Positions 24,619 to 36,010 of a stretch of DNA of 64,000 nucleotides are shown in pieces. Where the stretch lies: contig JAGGNK010010226.1 in assembly GCA_017590115.1 (NCBI GenBank), positions 4,809,732-4,873,731 of the forward strand, written 5' to 3'. Below the pieces are notes generated by a model. It was not told the DNA's origin and made no database searches. It saw only the letters and a program-made list of their open reading frames with translations. Positions within the stretch are counted from its first letter, which is position 1. Each line of letters begins with the position of its first letter. This stretch comes from Montifringilla adamsi. Taxonomy: Eukaryota > Chordata > Aves > Passeriformes > Passeridae. The translations under genes and the position numbers were made by a program.

Positions 24619-26040
24619 TGTGTATGTCTCAGGTTTCTGTAAATTAATATGCAAATAAATAAATTAATGGAGCAAAAGCCACTTCAAAAGTTTTTGAATT
24701 TTTTCCCTAGTGGTCTTCAGATACAATCTTTTTTCTTTGTTGACAATATAACAGGGGTGACTTTGGCAAATTATTACAACTCTGAACTCTACTTACCTAG
24801 ACCTTGCTTTGTTCAGCAATTGTCTTCTATTAGCTTTTCTGCTGTACATCAAAATTGGAAATAAAGAAGTTGGCTAAGGGGAAATTGCAAGTTTTTTCTG
24901 AAATTGTTTTGAAAATGTTTTCCATTTTTTACATTTTATTCCTGAAAAAAATATGGAATAAAAGATAAAGAAATAGAAAAATTGATAAATTGAAACAGTA
25001 TATTTTTAGTATTATTTTAGTCAAATGTTAAATATGAATGTTTACTACATTAGACTAAAAAGGTGCTAGCTTACAACAAACAGCAAAAAAAATGGGATAT
25101 TTTTGTACAGATCTGTTGACTGATCTTCTAACTTATTTTCTAATTTTGGGTGTTGAAGTATTTGTCTAAAAAGCTTGATATATTTTGAATATTTATTCTC
25201 AAATGGAAGCAACCAACTATAATAAGAGTTTTGTAAAATTTTAACCTTAATATCTCTCAAATCTTCTCAAATAAGAACATTTACCAGGTTAAACACATGG
25301 CAAGCAGAATATTTTCAGGAAAATAAGAGTATTTCTGTAGGTCTAGCTGAGACTTATAGGTCAAAATGAAGGTATTTTAATTTGGTAGTGATTCTTTTTC
25401 CCTCCACATAAATCCAGCTATAAAAAATGCACTGTGGGAGGTATTCTGAGGAAAAAGGACATTTGTGTGTAAATATATAAATATATAAATGTAATAGACA
25501 TGCATATCTGTGTACACCTATATAAATATAGCTGCACACAGTGGACCAATAATAACAAAGTATGATGTGGTGACATTCTGTGTGATGAAAAAAATAATTA
25601 AATTCATGAAGGAATTATGGGCATGTTAAATCTTTGGTACAGAGGATTCACAAGAAAAGGAAAGAGTGGTGTGAGAGGATATCTTTGTTATACCTCTTTC
25701 TAATAAAAGTTTTCAAGATTTCTAGTTAATTGATCTCTGGAGAATACAGAGTAAATTGTTTTATACTTCCCATGTATTTCAACTTATTCTAATTGAGCAC
25801 AAATTGAGGGAAAACACTTTTCCTCTCTCACACTCTGTTACTTGTCTCAAAGGGCCACCACCACAGATAAAGGACCTTTGAATCTCTCCAACAGCTCAGT
25901 CTTCTCAGGGCATCATCAGAACCTGTTTGTACAGAGACAGACATGTCTCAATTAACTGATTAACTCAATTTGCAACAAATACAGCTAGCATCTCCTGGAC
26001 CCTGCGTAGCTCACTAACTCAACACTACTCCATAAAATTC
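24619..26040. other. AT-rich noncoding stretch, no gene seen
   Basis: No gene is visible. It contains an ATATAA-rich run at about 25470-25495 and otherwise unique-looking DNA. The part from about 25840 onward is less AT-rich and might continue the provirus remnant described next, but I cannot recognise retroviral coding in it. Confidence 0.5.
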
Positions 26041-26370
26041 CTATTAAAGGATGCCCATTTGGAGCTCATACTGGAGTTCCTGCCTGCCCAGTACAGCAAG
26101 CACTGGCCATGTGCCCCCAGTGCTGTCCCCAAAACATTCCCTGTCCCAGCAGAGTGGGGTGATCAGCAGCACAGCACTGCAGCAAGAAGTGAAAGCAAAA
26201 ATCAGCCCCTAAAGAGCACCAGACTCAGGCAAAGGAGCCCCATGGCAAGCACAGGAGCTGTCCATTAATAACTGAACAGAAAAACAGCTGTGGATTCTAT
26301 CCAGCACTTTGCAGTCTGATCTGTCATTGTCCTGAACCCTTTGTCACACACACTGGGTGCCCAAAAGGGC
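26041..26370 (-). mobile_element. ERV leader fragment next to the LTR (truncated provirus)
   Basis: Read on the minus strand, directly after the LTR end, there is a spacer of seven bases and then TGGGCACCCAGTGTGTGT (26363 down to 26346). This starts with the TGG expected of a tRNA primer-binding site and resembles avian ERV junctions of the TTTTGGCGCCCA type. After it comes a GC-richer stretch to about 26041, clearly different from the AT-rich surroundings, as expected of a 5' leader. No gag, pol or env frame is recognisable, so the provirus seems truncated or deleted here. The left limit is set by the composition change and is approximate. The tRNA used cannot be assigned. Confidence 0.5.
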
Positions 26371-26930
26371 TCTCGTGGTTTAACCCCAGTCAGCAGCTCA
26401 GCCTCACCCCACCAGCAGGGTGGGGAGAGAATCAGGAGGGGAAGAGCTAGAAAACTCATGGGTTGGGATACAGACAATTTAATAGGGAAAGCAAAAGTTC
26501 TGCACACAAGCAAAACAAAGCAAGGAATTCACTCCCCATTTCCCGTGGGCAGGCAGGGGCTCAGCCATCCCAAGGAGAACAGAGTTCCTTCATGTCTAGT
26601 GGGGACTTAGAGTCACAAATCACTCTGAAGATCACCCTGCTCCTTCTTCTTCTCCCAGCTTTATATGCTGAGTGTGGTGCTACATGGTCTGGGATATCCC
26701 CTGAGGTCACCTGTCCTGGCTGTGTTCTCTCCTGTCTCCTTGTGCCCCTCCCCGAGCCCACTTGCTGAAGAGGTGGGAAGCAGATAAGGCCTTGGCAATG
26801 TGCAATTGCTGCTCAGCCATAATGAAAACATCCCTGAATTACCAACATTGTTTCCAGCATAAATCCAAAATGCAGCCAGTTATCAGCTACTGTGAAGAAA
26901 ATTAGCTCTACCTCACCCAAAACCAGCACA
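26371..26930 (-). mobile_element. avian endogenous retrovirus 5' LTR (560 bp)
   Basis: The plus strand starts TCTCGTGGTTTAACCCCAGT (second base changed from the expected TG) and ends CCAAAACCAGCACA, the reverse of a TGTGCTGGTTTTGG start. On the minus strand the order is U3, a TATA motif CATATAAAG (about 26660-26668), R with an ATTAAA polyadenylation hexamer (TTTAAT at 26478-26483), then U5. It belongs to the same family as 10669-11228. No short duplication flanks it, which fits with the leader fragment on its downstream side: this is the 5' LTR of a truncated element and not a solo LTR. All plus-strand frames across it are incidental. Confidence 0.88.
26659..26669 (-). promoter_or_regulatory. 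TATA motif of the ERV LTR
   Basis: On the minus strand this reads GCATATAAAGC. It sits about 180 bp upstream of the ATTAAA polyadenylation hexamer in LTR direction, the usual place for the LTR promoter. Whether it is active today is unknown. Confidence 0.55.
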
Positions 26931-29900
26931 ATATCTCATGTAAGTGCTTAATCCATCTCTAAAAATATTAGTAGAACTATAATCACAACTGAGTGAACAA
27001 AACTGTCATTAACATTCACAAGGATGGAGTTCCTGAAGGGCTAAAGGAGATCTACTGTTTAATTTAGAAATATATATGTAACTACAGTTCAGTAAATTCT
27101 TCCTACGTATTAGTAGATTTCCTTTTTGTGAGGGTTAGGTATTTGAGATGCCAGTGATTCAAAAGGAGCTGGAAGATCTCAGAAATATATTTCCTAGCAA
27201 AACATAGATCACGGAGGTGCTGATTTTTTTTTTTTTTAAACCCTGCCTTTACTCTTGGAACAGATCTCTATTTTTCATTTAGTGCTTTCTAGAATACCCA
27301 GGAACTTCTTTTCCCTGGAGTCTGAGTGTAATGAAGCCTGAGGTGTCCAAGGAGGTGTCGGTAAAAAACATAAACTACAATAAATTTTTCAGGTGTAGCT
27401 CTCTCAACTGTCATGTTCTGTTTTCTTTATTTGTGTATGAATCACAATTTCCATTAGTTTTTCTTTCTTAATATGAAACTGTTTTATACATTTAAAAAAA
27501 GCTTTTTTTTCTTTTTTTTTTATTTTTTTAACAGGAATGAATTTTTGAGGTTTTTTATGGTTTGAAATAGTATAATAGATTCAGGGAAAAAAATATAAAT
27601 TACTTACCATAAGACAGTGCCTTATGACATAATAGGTATATAATTCAACTCTTGCAACTGCCTCTTCTTTTTAATTTTTTTTTCCTTGCCATAGCTTTTT
27701 CCTCTCATTCTCCCATAGCATTTTCAACTCAGAGTATAACCCTTATATAATTTCCCTCTAGATTTGAATCCAATGGCTGGACAGATCCATTAGTACAGAA
27801 AGCAAATTTCCACACCTTTCAGATTAAGCTTTGTAAAGGCTTCTTATTGACAACATCATTAGATATTAGGGAAAAAATTATGTAAGGATTTCTTCAGTGA
27901 CACTCCTTGAAAAAAATCTTACTAAAAGTTTATTTCCTTACTTGCTCCATCTAATCAATATTTCTGATAATCAGAGTCTGATTCAGGACATTGAGCCAAT
28001 TTTTTTTTGTTTCTCTGTACATCCTCAGCTTCTGGGATACTGAAAAAGCTGATATGTCTCTGACACCTACAAAAGTGAAAGAACAGAACACGTCTTTTCC
28101 TCCACTCCATCCAGCCCCCCATTAATTACATATCACTCCAGTTATTTGGGTTTTTGTGATTTTCCCCTACTACATGGGAAACACAGCACTTACAAATGTG
28201 GGCCCATGCTAGGCAGGTGATAGATGGTCTCTCTGCCAATGTCCAGACTGAGAAAATGCACATTTCCTACTCACAGAAAAATAATAATACAAAATAAAAT
28301 AACAGAAAAAGTTGATGATTTTTCACAAACCTTCCCAAGCCTTCCAGTTTTCAGTAAAACTGATGTCCTTGTCAGATTCATTGTTAAGAGCACTGGATAT
28401 TTGCTCAGCTGTAGAAATCTGGAGAAAAAGATTGTAGGTTCAATGAAATGGCATTTTCCAATTAAACTGTGTTTTTCTGGAAGTTCCCCAAGCTCTACCA
28501 AACACCATGGTTATACATCCTATGTAAACTACAGATTTGCATCATTTTTGCATGACAGATTTTTGAATACATACGGCTTGGGGGAACAAAGCTTTGCAAG
28601 GTGAACATTACAAAATGCCCAGTGATTTTTTCTTTCTCCCACAGGCTTTCCTGTAGGGACATTAGTTATTAAATTGGCACTGGGTCTTTCTCTATTTCTC
28701 TATCATTTTCAAACAGGTTAATTAAAGCTCATTTATATGCCAGTTAAATAGAAGGTAACTTGAGTCAGAGGAAACATCAGCACTCATTTTATTATAAATC
28801 CTCCTGAACTTATAAATGACCTTCAACCACTTTAAATATCTGCCTCTTGAAAGGTACAAACACCTGCATCTTCATTTTTTTTTTCAAAACCAAACCAAAA
28901 AAAGGAAATATTTTAATTTTTGTTTTAGATGGGACTTCCTTTTCCAGAATCCTGTGTAGCGACTGTCAATAAGCTCAAAAGAAGAAATTATTTTGCACAT
29001 AACATAACATAGTTACCGTTCATGAAGTGTGAGAAGGAAAAATAAAACACTCTCCTGACATTAAAAACAAAATAACTGCTTACCACGTAGTTCACTGGCT
29101 GATGTGCAAATGCACCAGCATTGGGCACTTCAATGTACTTTTATCCTAGGTGATATGCAGGTGAACAAGGCAAGCATTTCATCCTCAGCCTCTCAGTTCC
29201 TTTGGAGACAGATGCTGACACAACTGCAAGTGGAATTTCTGTGTACAGATCTAGCAGAGATGGAAAGCCCCAGGTACTGCTGGTATGCAAAAAAACTAAT
29301 TAGCCACAAGTACACAAAACTTGTTTGTATCTGTTTGTGCTGCTCAAGGCTCAAAACCAGAATGTCAGGGCTCACTTATATCAAGGTGTGTTTCTGTTTC
29401 CTCTGTTTGTGCTCTTTACCAACAGCAAAACAAGACAAAACCACATGGCTCAACCTTCTTTCACAGTTTCAAGCTTTTAGATATGTTTTAATGTGAAGAT
29501 GTACATAACCATTTTGGAGCATCAGGAGCAAGGGGTATTAACTTTCCAGGCAGGGTGCTTGTAAACACTCTCACAGTCATAAAACTCTTTCATTCCACAG
29601 ATCTGGTTTTACATCTTTTCTTAGATTTCTCTTTTCCCTTTAATCTGCTAAACTCCATGGAACTCTGCCACTGAAAAATCATAAAAATGGTGTGTTTGTG
29701 AAGCTAATAACCAGATTGGGTTTTTTTGCTATGATATCCCCAAAGACTCTCATATAATATTCTAGAATAAAACAACTTGGATCATATGTAACCATTGATT
29801 TTTAGTCATAGTTCCTCACTGATTTCAGTGGGGAGATCTTATTAGGCATCCCTGGCATGAAATGGCTACTTGGATTAGATTTTTAAAAAAAAATACACAG

Positions 29901-30433
29901 CTGGCAAAAATAATAAAAACAGGCATGAAGAAATTTGCCCTGTATTGTGAGCAATCACAACAAAGTTATCTATCCTGCACCACAGAATAATTGCAGCATA
30001 AAAGAAAACAAAACTTTTTCTTTCTTTTTCTCTTTTTTAAAAAATTTATTTAATAAACATCAATCCTCAGGAGCTGAAAGTGGACAGATTAAACCATATG
30101 ATTTGGGATTAGTTTCTGAAGAATTAAAAAAAGAAACCTTCAGAGCCTGGAGTTTCTCACTGTGGGAGCCATCTTGTGGAGGGAAATTATTTTTCCCTTT
30201 GATAGCTTAAAAGTAGATTTGCTTTCCTTTAACTGGAAAAATATAGATGGGATGTAAAAGGCATACAGTCCTAAGTATATCTCCCTTTCACAGCTTTAAA
30301 AGAAATAAAAATAGACAGATGACTCAGGATAATGTTTTTGGGTCTTTTTATACCCATTATTGGATGTTCATTCCCGAAAGGTTTCTGTGCATGATCCCAG
30401 ATATACTAGAGGGAAAATTTTAAATTCTGAGGT
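26931..30433. other. AT-rich noncoding stretch, no gene seen
   Basis: There is no supported gene. Two plus-strand frames of 126 and 130 codons (28224-28604 and 29104-29496) are the longest, but their translations match no family I know, and the minus strand is also open across part of each. A T run of 14 lies at 27224-27237. The patch at 28640-28810 has several TTAATTA and ATTTAT motifs and may be regulatory. Confidence 0.5.
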
Positions 30434-30466
30434 AAAAAAAAAAAAAACCCTGCTTTTTTTTTTTTT
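30434..30466. repeat. A14 / T13 homopolymer hairpin
   Basis: Fourteen A (30434-30447), the six bases CCCTGC, then thirteen T (30454-30466) form a simple inverted repeat. The adjacent homopolymers make this a likely length-variable and mapping-difficult site. Confidence 0.85.
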
Positions 30467-30838
30467 CAGAAAAACACATGATGTTCACTCTTTAGAATTA
30501 GGATATGAATGTTTCTTATGCCATATTACAAAAAATCTCATTACATGCAGCTCATTGCTTTTATCACTGTCTTATTTTCTGAAAAGTTTGTTATACCTAA
30601 AGGACATTTTTACTCACATGTGGCAAATTATTACCTGTCCCCATTTCCTAGATAGAAAGGAGGATTAAAATAGAGCATATAAGAAATTTGTGGAAGAGGC
30701 TGGACTCAACCTGGAGAAGTTTTCCCACTTCTCAAGCCATGAGTTGAAACACTGAGCTCAGCTGCTTTCCATTAGCAATTACAATTTGTTTATACAATTC
30801 TTCAATCTGTTATTCCCTCAACAATATAACTCAACAAT

Positions 30839-31318
30839 TTATGAGCAGCACACCTGATCTGGCTGGCAGTTCTGGCTGCAGGACTTTACAAACTCTTTTT
30901 CTCTCACAGCAGGGCTTGGAGGTGCTTCTTTTCCCAGCCAGTTGAGCACCATTGATGGGGAAATCACGTCAGTCCTGGTTGCCTTTGCTCCAGTTTGATC
31001 TGGACATCTTTTATCTTGATCCTTCCTTTTGCTGGTGAGTGCTTTGCTTTTTCAGTGAGCTCGTTCCAGCTGTGGTTTTCATGGGTCATGTTTGGTATCT
31101 GAGGTTGTAATTCAGTCTGGTGAGCTGGAATCCACTCCTGCAGAAAAGGCAGCCCCATTGTCTCCCTTCTGTGCTTGCAAGTCAATTTCTTTAATGATCT
31201 GACCATTGTTCTCCTTTGTTTCTGCCTCTGCAAGCTGACCTGGAGCCTCACTGCTGCTGCCTGAGGAGGGAGAGAGGGCCCTGCTGCCTCTGGAAGGAAT
31301 TGGGTGAGGATGGCCACT
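30839..31318 (-). other. GC-rich block with long minus-strand open frames, origin unknown
   Basis: This block is clearly GC-richer than its surroundings, and the change is abrupt at both ends. One minus-strand frame is open for 117 codons from an ATG (31317 to 30964). A second frame on the same strand spans 31318-30842, ending at TAA (30841-30839), and is broken by only three stops, all TGA, each one substitution away from CGA. It is preceded by CTGTTTTCCTAACAG, a fair splice-acceptor shape. The translation of this second frame is hydrophilic, rich in S, K, D and E. I do not recognise the protein. It may be a decayed exon or retrocopy, or an unknown repeat, or chance opening in GC-rich DNA. 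Confidence 0.3.
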
Positions 31319-34300
31319 CTGTTAGGAAAACAGGTTTCTCTTTCTGACAGATTATTATTTAGTCCTCCCTTTTATCCTAGGTGCATTTATCCCATCTTTC
31401 TCACCTTACAGAGACGGGCTTTTCATGGGAATTTTTACAAAGAATCATGAGGTATTGCTCTTTTGGCTATTCTGCTGCCTCTGACATTGTCTTTCTAGAA
31501 CACTCAAAAGGTTTTAGAGTCTCTTTCATCTCCAGATTTTGTTCCATGTTGTCCATAGACTTAAAAATTTTAAGTGTGAAAAACAAGACCAGCAGTCACA
31601 AAATTCAACTGATTTCCCATGGGGCCATACCTAATCCCATTAGGTAGCACACAGGAATATTCCAGACCACCTCATTTTTGAAAATTAGCAAAAATAGAAT
31701 CATTGGAAAGTTTTACAAAACTATAAAATAATATGAAAGATGAGTTCAGTAGTGCTCCAGAGAACTGAGTTTTGGATTTTTCTAAGTTTTTGGCAAGTGT
31801 TTTGTGCTTGATGCAATGTCTATTTTCTTTTTTATATTATACCATCAAAGCAACTCAATTTCACAATATCTTCTTTACTCCTTTGGTCTGTCACTGACTT
31901 TGATATTCTCATTGTAGGGTCAGCTCTAAGAAGTCAGAGCTTTCCCCCAAAGACAAAGTTTTATCATTTCTACTAGGTTTGCTGACCCAGAAAAATTCTA
32001 AACCTGCAAGTAATATGAACAAAGCAGACATTTAGTCGACCAAAAAAAAAAAAAAAAAAAAAAAAAGTACAGATCCCAGGACAGAAATGCAGTCAAGGAC
32101 AGAGGCATTGCTAAGGAACAAGGAGAAAGGAATTGCTGGGAAAAAATTACGTCCAAAACTGTCAAGGCCTGCAGATAAAGCAGGGGGTGAAGTAAAAGAA
32201 GGGATATTTTTTGAAAGATTTCATCCCTGCACCTCGCACCCATACTTTTCTTTAATGCTGAAAAATAGAATGTGGTAACAAAATACACATGAATCTTTCA
32301 TAAAAAATATCTGTGACCAAGCAGAAAAGTCATTCAATAATGTCTATGTTCTTGAGATATAGATAAAGTGTTAAAAATCTCTTCCCAAGCCTTGTAATTT
32401 CTGCTTCAGTGATAAAAGAAACAGTGATGTTTTCAGTTTTCCTGTTAACATACTCAGTTTGAGGCAGCTTTCTGTCCACTTGAGTTCTTTCAAAGTACCT
32501 TTGATTTTGTTTAAACAGCAACAGAACTCAGGCATTTCTTACATATTTAGTAACGTCGTATATGACATTCATCATGTTAAGCAGGCTACTCACTCCATTT
32601 AAAGAATGTTGTTGATTTTTCAGTGTTTGTGCAGCCATAGTAGATCTGACCTGAAACTCATTTAAATGAAGGACATCTATTGAATCCGTGGACTTCAGGG
32701 CATAAACCAGTCAGCCTTTCACTGACTCACTGAAATGCTGTAGTCAGATATATGATTCATGTTTCTTTCCAATGCCTTGGACTTGAATGTGGTTATTCAA
32801 GGAGTTAGTAATCACAAGGCCAGTGTTTTATAAGCTGTGAGTGTTATACGAATGCAGATATATCAACTCAGTACTGTTCTTTCTGAAAAGGATGATTTTT
32901 TTTTAACAGTGCAATACAGAATCAAAAAGAAATGTAAGTAAAAATGTTAGAAGGACAGATAAAAGCTGTGTTAAAATTGCTGTTCAAAACTGGAATTTGC
33001 AAGTGTTTGCTTTCACAACAATTGATATTAGGAAAACAAGAAAGGTAGATAAGGTGCTTGCTTGCATAAACAGATAACTAAGGAAGTGTCAAAGTGAAGA
33101 AATCTATGGAGCTACATTGGTGTTTATTGACATTACCACTAGGATTTACTAGCTAGATTTATATAAAGTGGCAGTAGATTTGGTAAATGTGAGTGTAGAT
33201 TATTTTGAGAAGGTATACTAATGGGATATGTAGAGGGCAAAAACCCACAAACCACTAAGATAATTATCCCAATTATATAAAATCTGTCATTATTTTCAAT
33301 AAATAAATTGATAATTTATCTAGTTATGGCTATATGAGGACAAATATTAATGAAGGACAGATATTAACTTGCCTTTTACTGATTTGTCACACTCTCCTTC
33401 CAGTTTACTAGAAAAATACATTAATATTTTTCCTAGTTATTGTTAATTAATATTCCTTTACGTATTCATTATCTAAATTACTAAATTTAGCAAGAATTCA
33501 TTAATACAAAAATCCTGCTTTTAAATACAGGCAATAGATTTTAGAAAATAGTTACATTTTTTCTGCCTGAGTCTGTGTTTATCAGTAGTTACCTAAAGTG
33601 CATCATTCAAGAATTTTATGTTGTTAAACTAAATCCTAGTGCTGAAAGCATTAGTAGAGTTGCATAATATATGTGATAAGCATTTCCTTGGGAATTATTA
33701 CAGAACACAACAAAGTCCTTCTTCTTTTACTTGGCTTTCAGGAATTTCACTAGGGTCCCCTTAACTTTGTAGAGGGAATAGAAAGTTGAGTTACAGCCAC
33801 AGATAAGGAGGCCTTCAAGTTTATAGAGCAGATTTCATTCCTTCCTCGCTAGACAACTAATGTGAGGAATGATTGCCATCTGTGAAACCTTTAATCTGCA
33901 CCACCAAGAGAAAAAAAAAGGGAGCAATCAAAATTTTCAGGATACCCTTCACACAGTATCACCCATGGCCAAATTACCTGTTTTCATGAGATTAAACCAC
34001 ACTTTAGGATATTTCTGAAAGGATGTGATAGAAGCACACTGTACAGCCAGGGTATGAAGCACTGGTATTTCAGACTTGTATAGAGTAAAGCTTTAAACAG
34101 ACATTTTTTTCCCTGTCAGAGGAAGGAAATGATGAACCAAGAAATCTGTCTCTGCAATGTGTCAGAAGGTGATCCCAAGGGGGAAAAGTATAAGTAGAAA
34201 AAGGAGCTCTGCCTTAGTTTCTTAGATATATACAAGTAGCAATGCTAGAGGACAATTTCGTGCCCCTGTGAAGAAACCCGAGTTGAAAACTCATGTCACA

Positions 34301-35016
34301 ATTAGCAGCAGAGTTTCTGTGAATTGCTCAAGTTGCAGCAAAGGGAACTACACTTGGGTGCGTCCTCTTTCCACTGGAAGCAAAAAGGACTCTTGGATTC
34401 TACTTTCCTTGGAAATCTTGCAAATTTTTCAAACCCAGCCTGAGCTTTCTGCGTGTGACAGAATCATTTCCAGACAGTCCTTGTTTTGAGGCCACTAGGT
34501 GATGACTTGGCTTCTTCTGTCACTGCCATGCAGGTGACAATCATTCTTACTCCTTGTTTTTAAGCAGGTAACACCACAGAAGGCCATATCCACACCCAGT
34601 GATAGGTGTGTGTCACAGAACACCCCTCATTCCTAATCAGCCAGACTGGCAGTGTTGGAACGGTTCCAACTGTGCCCAAAATTCCTTCCAGAAAAGGAGC
34701 TGCTGATCAGGAGGGGAAAGGGCTGGAGCATTCCCAGATCTCACTTCAAGGAGTCAGAATGTAGTTAGGGCAGGAGGTTGGACCTGAAGGCTCAGAAACA
34801 GAGAGGTGGACAGCTGAGATATAGTCCCACAGTCTGCAGGATGGTGACCTATAAATCACTTAATCCCTAAAAATAGGATAAAAATGTGGTGCTTTCATAG
34901 TCATATATTAATAGATCATAAAAGCCCTTTCTGTCAATTCTCCATGCTCAGTACAACACAAAATTGCAATTTTTTAAAAATATATTGGAGAGTTTGTGAA
35001 ATCAATTATTCCTACT
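31319..35016. other. AT-rich noncoding stretch, no gene seen
   Basis: No gene is supported over about 3.7 kb. A GC-richer patch at about 34500-34860 contains GGAGGTTGGACCTGAAGG, which faintly recalls a CR1 end, but the flanks do not follow CR1. Frames here are short and unrecognised. Confidence 0.5.
32042..32066 (+). repeat. poly(A) run, 25 bp
   Basis: This is the longest homopolymer in the window: 25 A. No retroposed body is recognised on its 5' side and no target duplication is obvious. Confidence 0.9.
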
Positions 35017-35130
35017 AATGAAGTAGAAGGTAAAAATTTCAATTGTCTTGTTTTGTTATGCACTTTCCTGCAAAAATATGTAGTTTGAATAAGACAAACT
35101 GAATATTTATGTGTTTGTATGTATATATAC
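35017..35130 (+). repeat. direct repeat copy A (partner at 37936-38054)
   Basis: About 114 bp aligns with 37936-38054 at high identity by eye. Shared blocks include ATTTCAATTGTCT, TATGCACTTTC, TGTAGTTTGAATAAGA and TGAATATTT, followed by a TG/TA-rich end. Flanking sequence on either side does not continue the match. It is not a repeat family I recognise. Confidence 0.75.
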
Positions 35131-35138
35131 AAAAATAT

Positions 35139-35262
35139 GTATCAAAGGTAGATATTTCTTCTTTTTGTTGATGAGGAATTGTAGAACAGAGAGTTGACAC
35201 ATCGCCAGAGTGTACATATAAAAATCACAATATTAGCCTTCTCAGTTCCAAGAATCCAATGT
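35139..35262 (+). mobile_element. MIR-like SINE relic
   Basis: AGGTAGATATTTCTTCTTT, then GATGAGGAATTGTAGAACAG and AGAG, follows the order of the amniote MIR segment GTAAATATTATTATCC...GATGAGGAAACTGAGGCACAGAGAGG. A CGCCAGAG stretch and a weak tail come after it. It is strongly diverged, as expected for an element inserted before birds arose. Confidence 0.5.
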
Positions 35263-35684
35263 CACCCTGTTGTTTCTCCCTAAAATATGCAGGAGAACAT
35301 TATTGTCCCATATATGAATCACTATTTGCTCCCCACAGGACCTCACTACCACACACTGTGTCCCTTCTCCACCAAGTCAGCATGCAGGTCACTCTGTGAT
35401 GGTTTGGTTTTTTTTGAACTTTGAAGCAAGATGGAGAGTTTCTGTGCTGTAAAATAACAGACTAAAATGGCTGAAATGTTTTTATGAGTAGTTACCTGGC
35501 AGTTTTTTTTTTTCTTTTAGCAGGCTAGGCAAAGATTATGAAGGTTAGAAAAGAGGACAGAAATAATATTAAAAGGAAAACTAATAATTTTATGAGTTTT
35601 AGAGGACTTGTAGTGATAGTGTGCACTGAGATATCCAGTACATACCGAAAATCATAGTCAATGGCTAGGAATACATAATATATA

Positions 35685-36010
35685 ACATTTATATAGTGTT
35701 ACACAGCTTCAAAGAACTATGCAAACATAAATTAATTAATCCTCAGGATTTTAAGATCTCTATTTAGATAGGTAGATTCCTCTCAGAAAGTTCTCTGTAA
35801 CACAGATGATTACATCTACTTACAAAATAGGACAAACAACAGCAATAATATCACTGGCTTTGTGATTCAGTTAAGCACTGTTATCCCTCTTCTGCTGATG
35901 GGAAAGCTGAGGTTTAGTTATCAGGAAATTTCTGTGAGGCATGCCAATGAGAGAGCTGAAATTAAATTTTTGGAATGGCCTATCTTTTGACTCTTATTTT
36001 CTGCCTGCTA
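35685..36010 (+). mobile_element. MIR-like SINE relic, longest of three
   Basis: The 5' part (about 35685-35750) reads ATTTATATAGTG, CTTCAAAGAACTATGCAAAC and ATAAATTAATTAATCCTCA. This matches the order of the amniote MIR-type body TATAGCGC, CTCAAAGCGCTTTACAAAC and ATTAATTAATTAAGCCTCAC. After an unmatched interval, 35875-35990 has TGTTATCCCTCTTCTGCTGA, GGGAAAGCTGAGGTTTAG and AGAGAGCTGAAATT. These correspond to TTATCCCCATTTTACAGATG, GGGAAACTGAGGC and GCAGAGCYGGRATT. The agreement over two separated blocks in the right order is the main evidence. There is probably an insertion between the blocks. Confidence 0.6.

Noticed and set aside
26463..26768. 101-codon plus-strand frame and neighbouring frames on both strands
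   Set aside because: They lie inside the ERV LTR, antisense to it.
10669..26930. A single 16-kb provirus bounded by the two related LTRs
   Set aside because: Flanking bases do not match as a duplication, the leader lies on the wrong side for a shared provirus, and no gag-pol-env reading was seen between them.
29104..29496. 130-codon plus-strand frame, and the 126-codon one at 28224-28604
   Set aside because: No recognisable domain, an overlapping minus-strand frame is open over part of each, and no splice or promoter context supports them.
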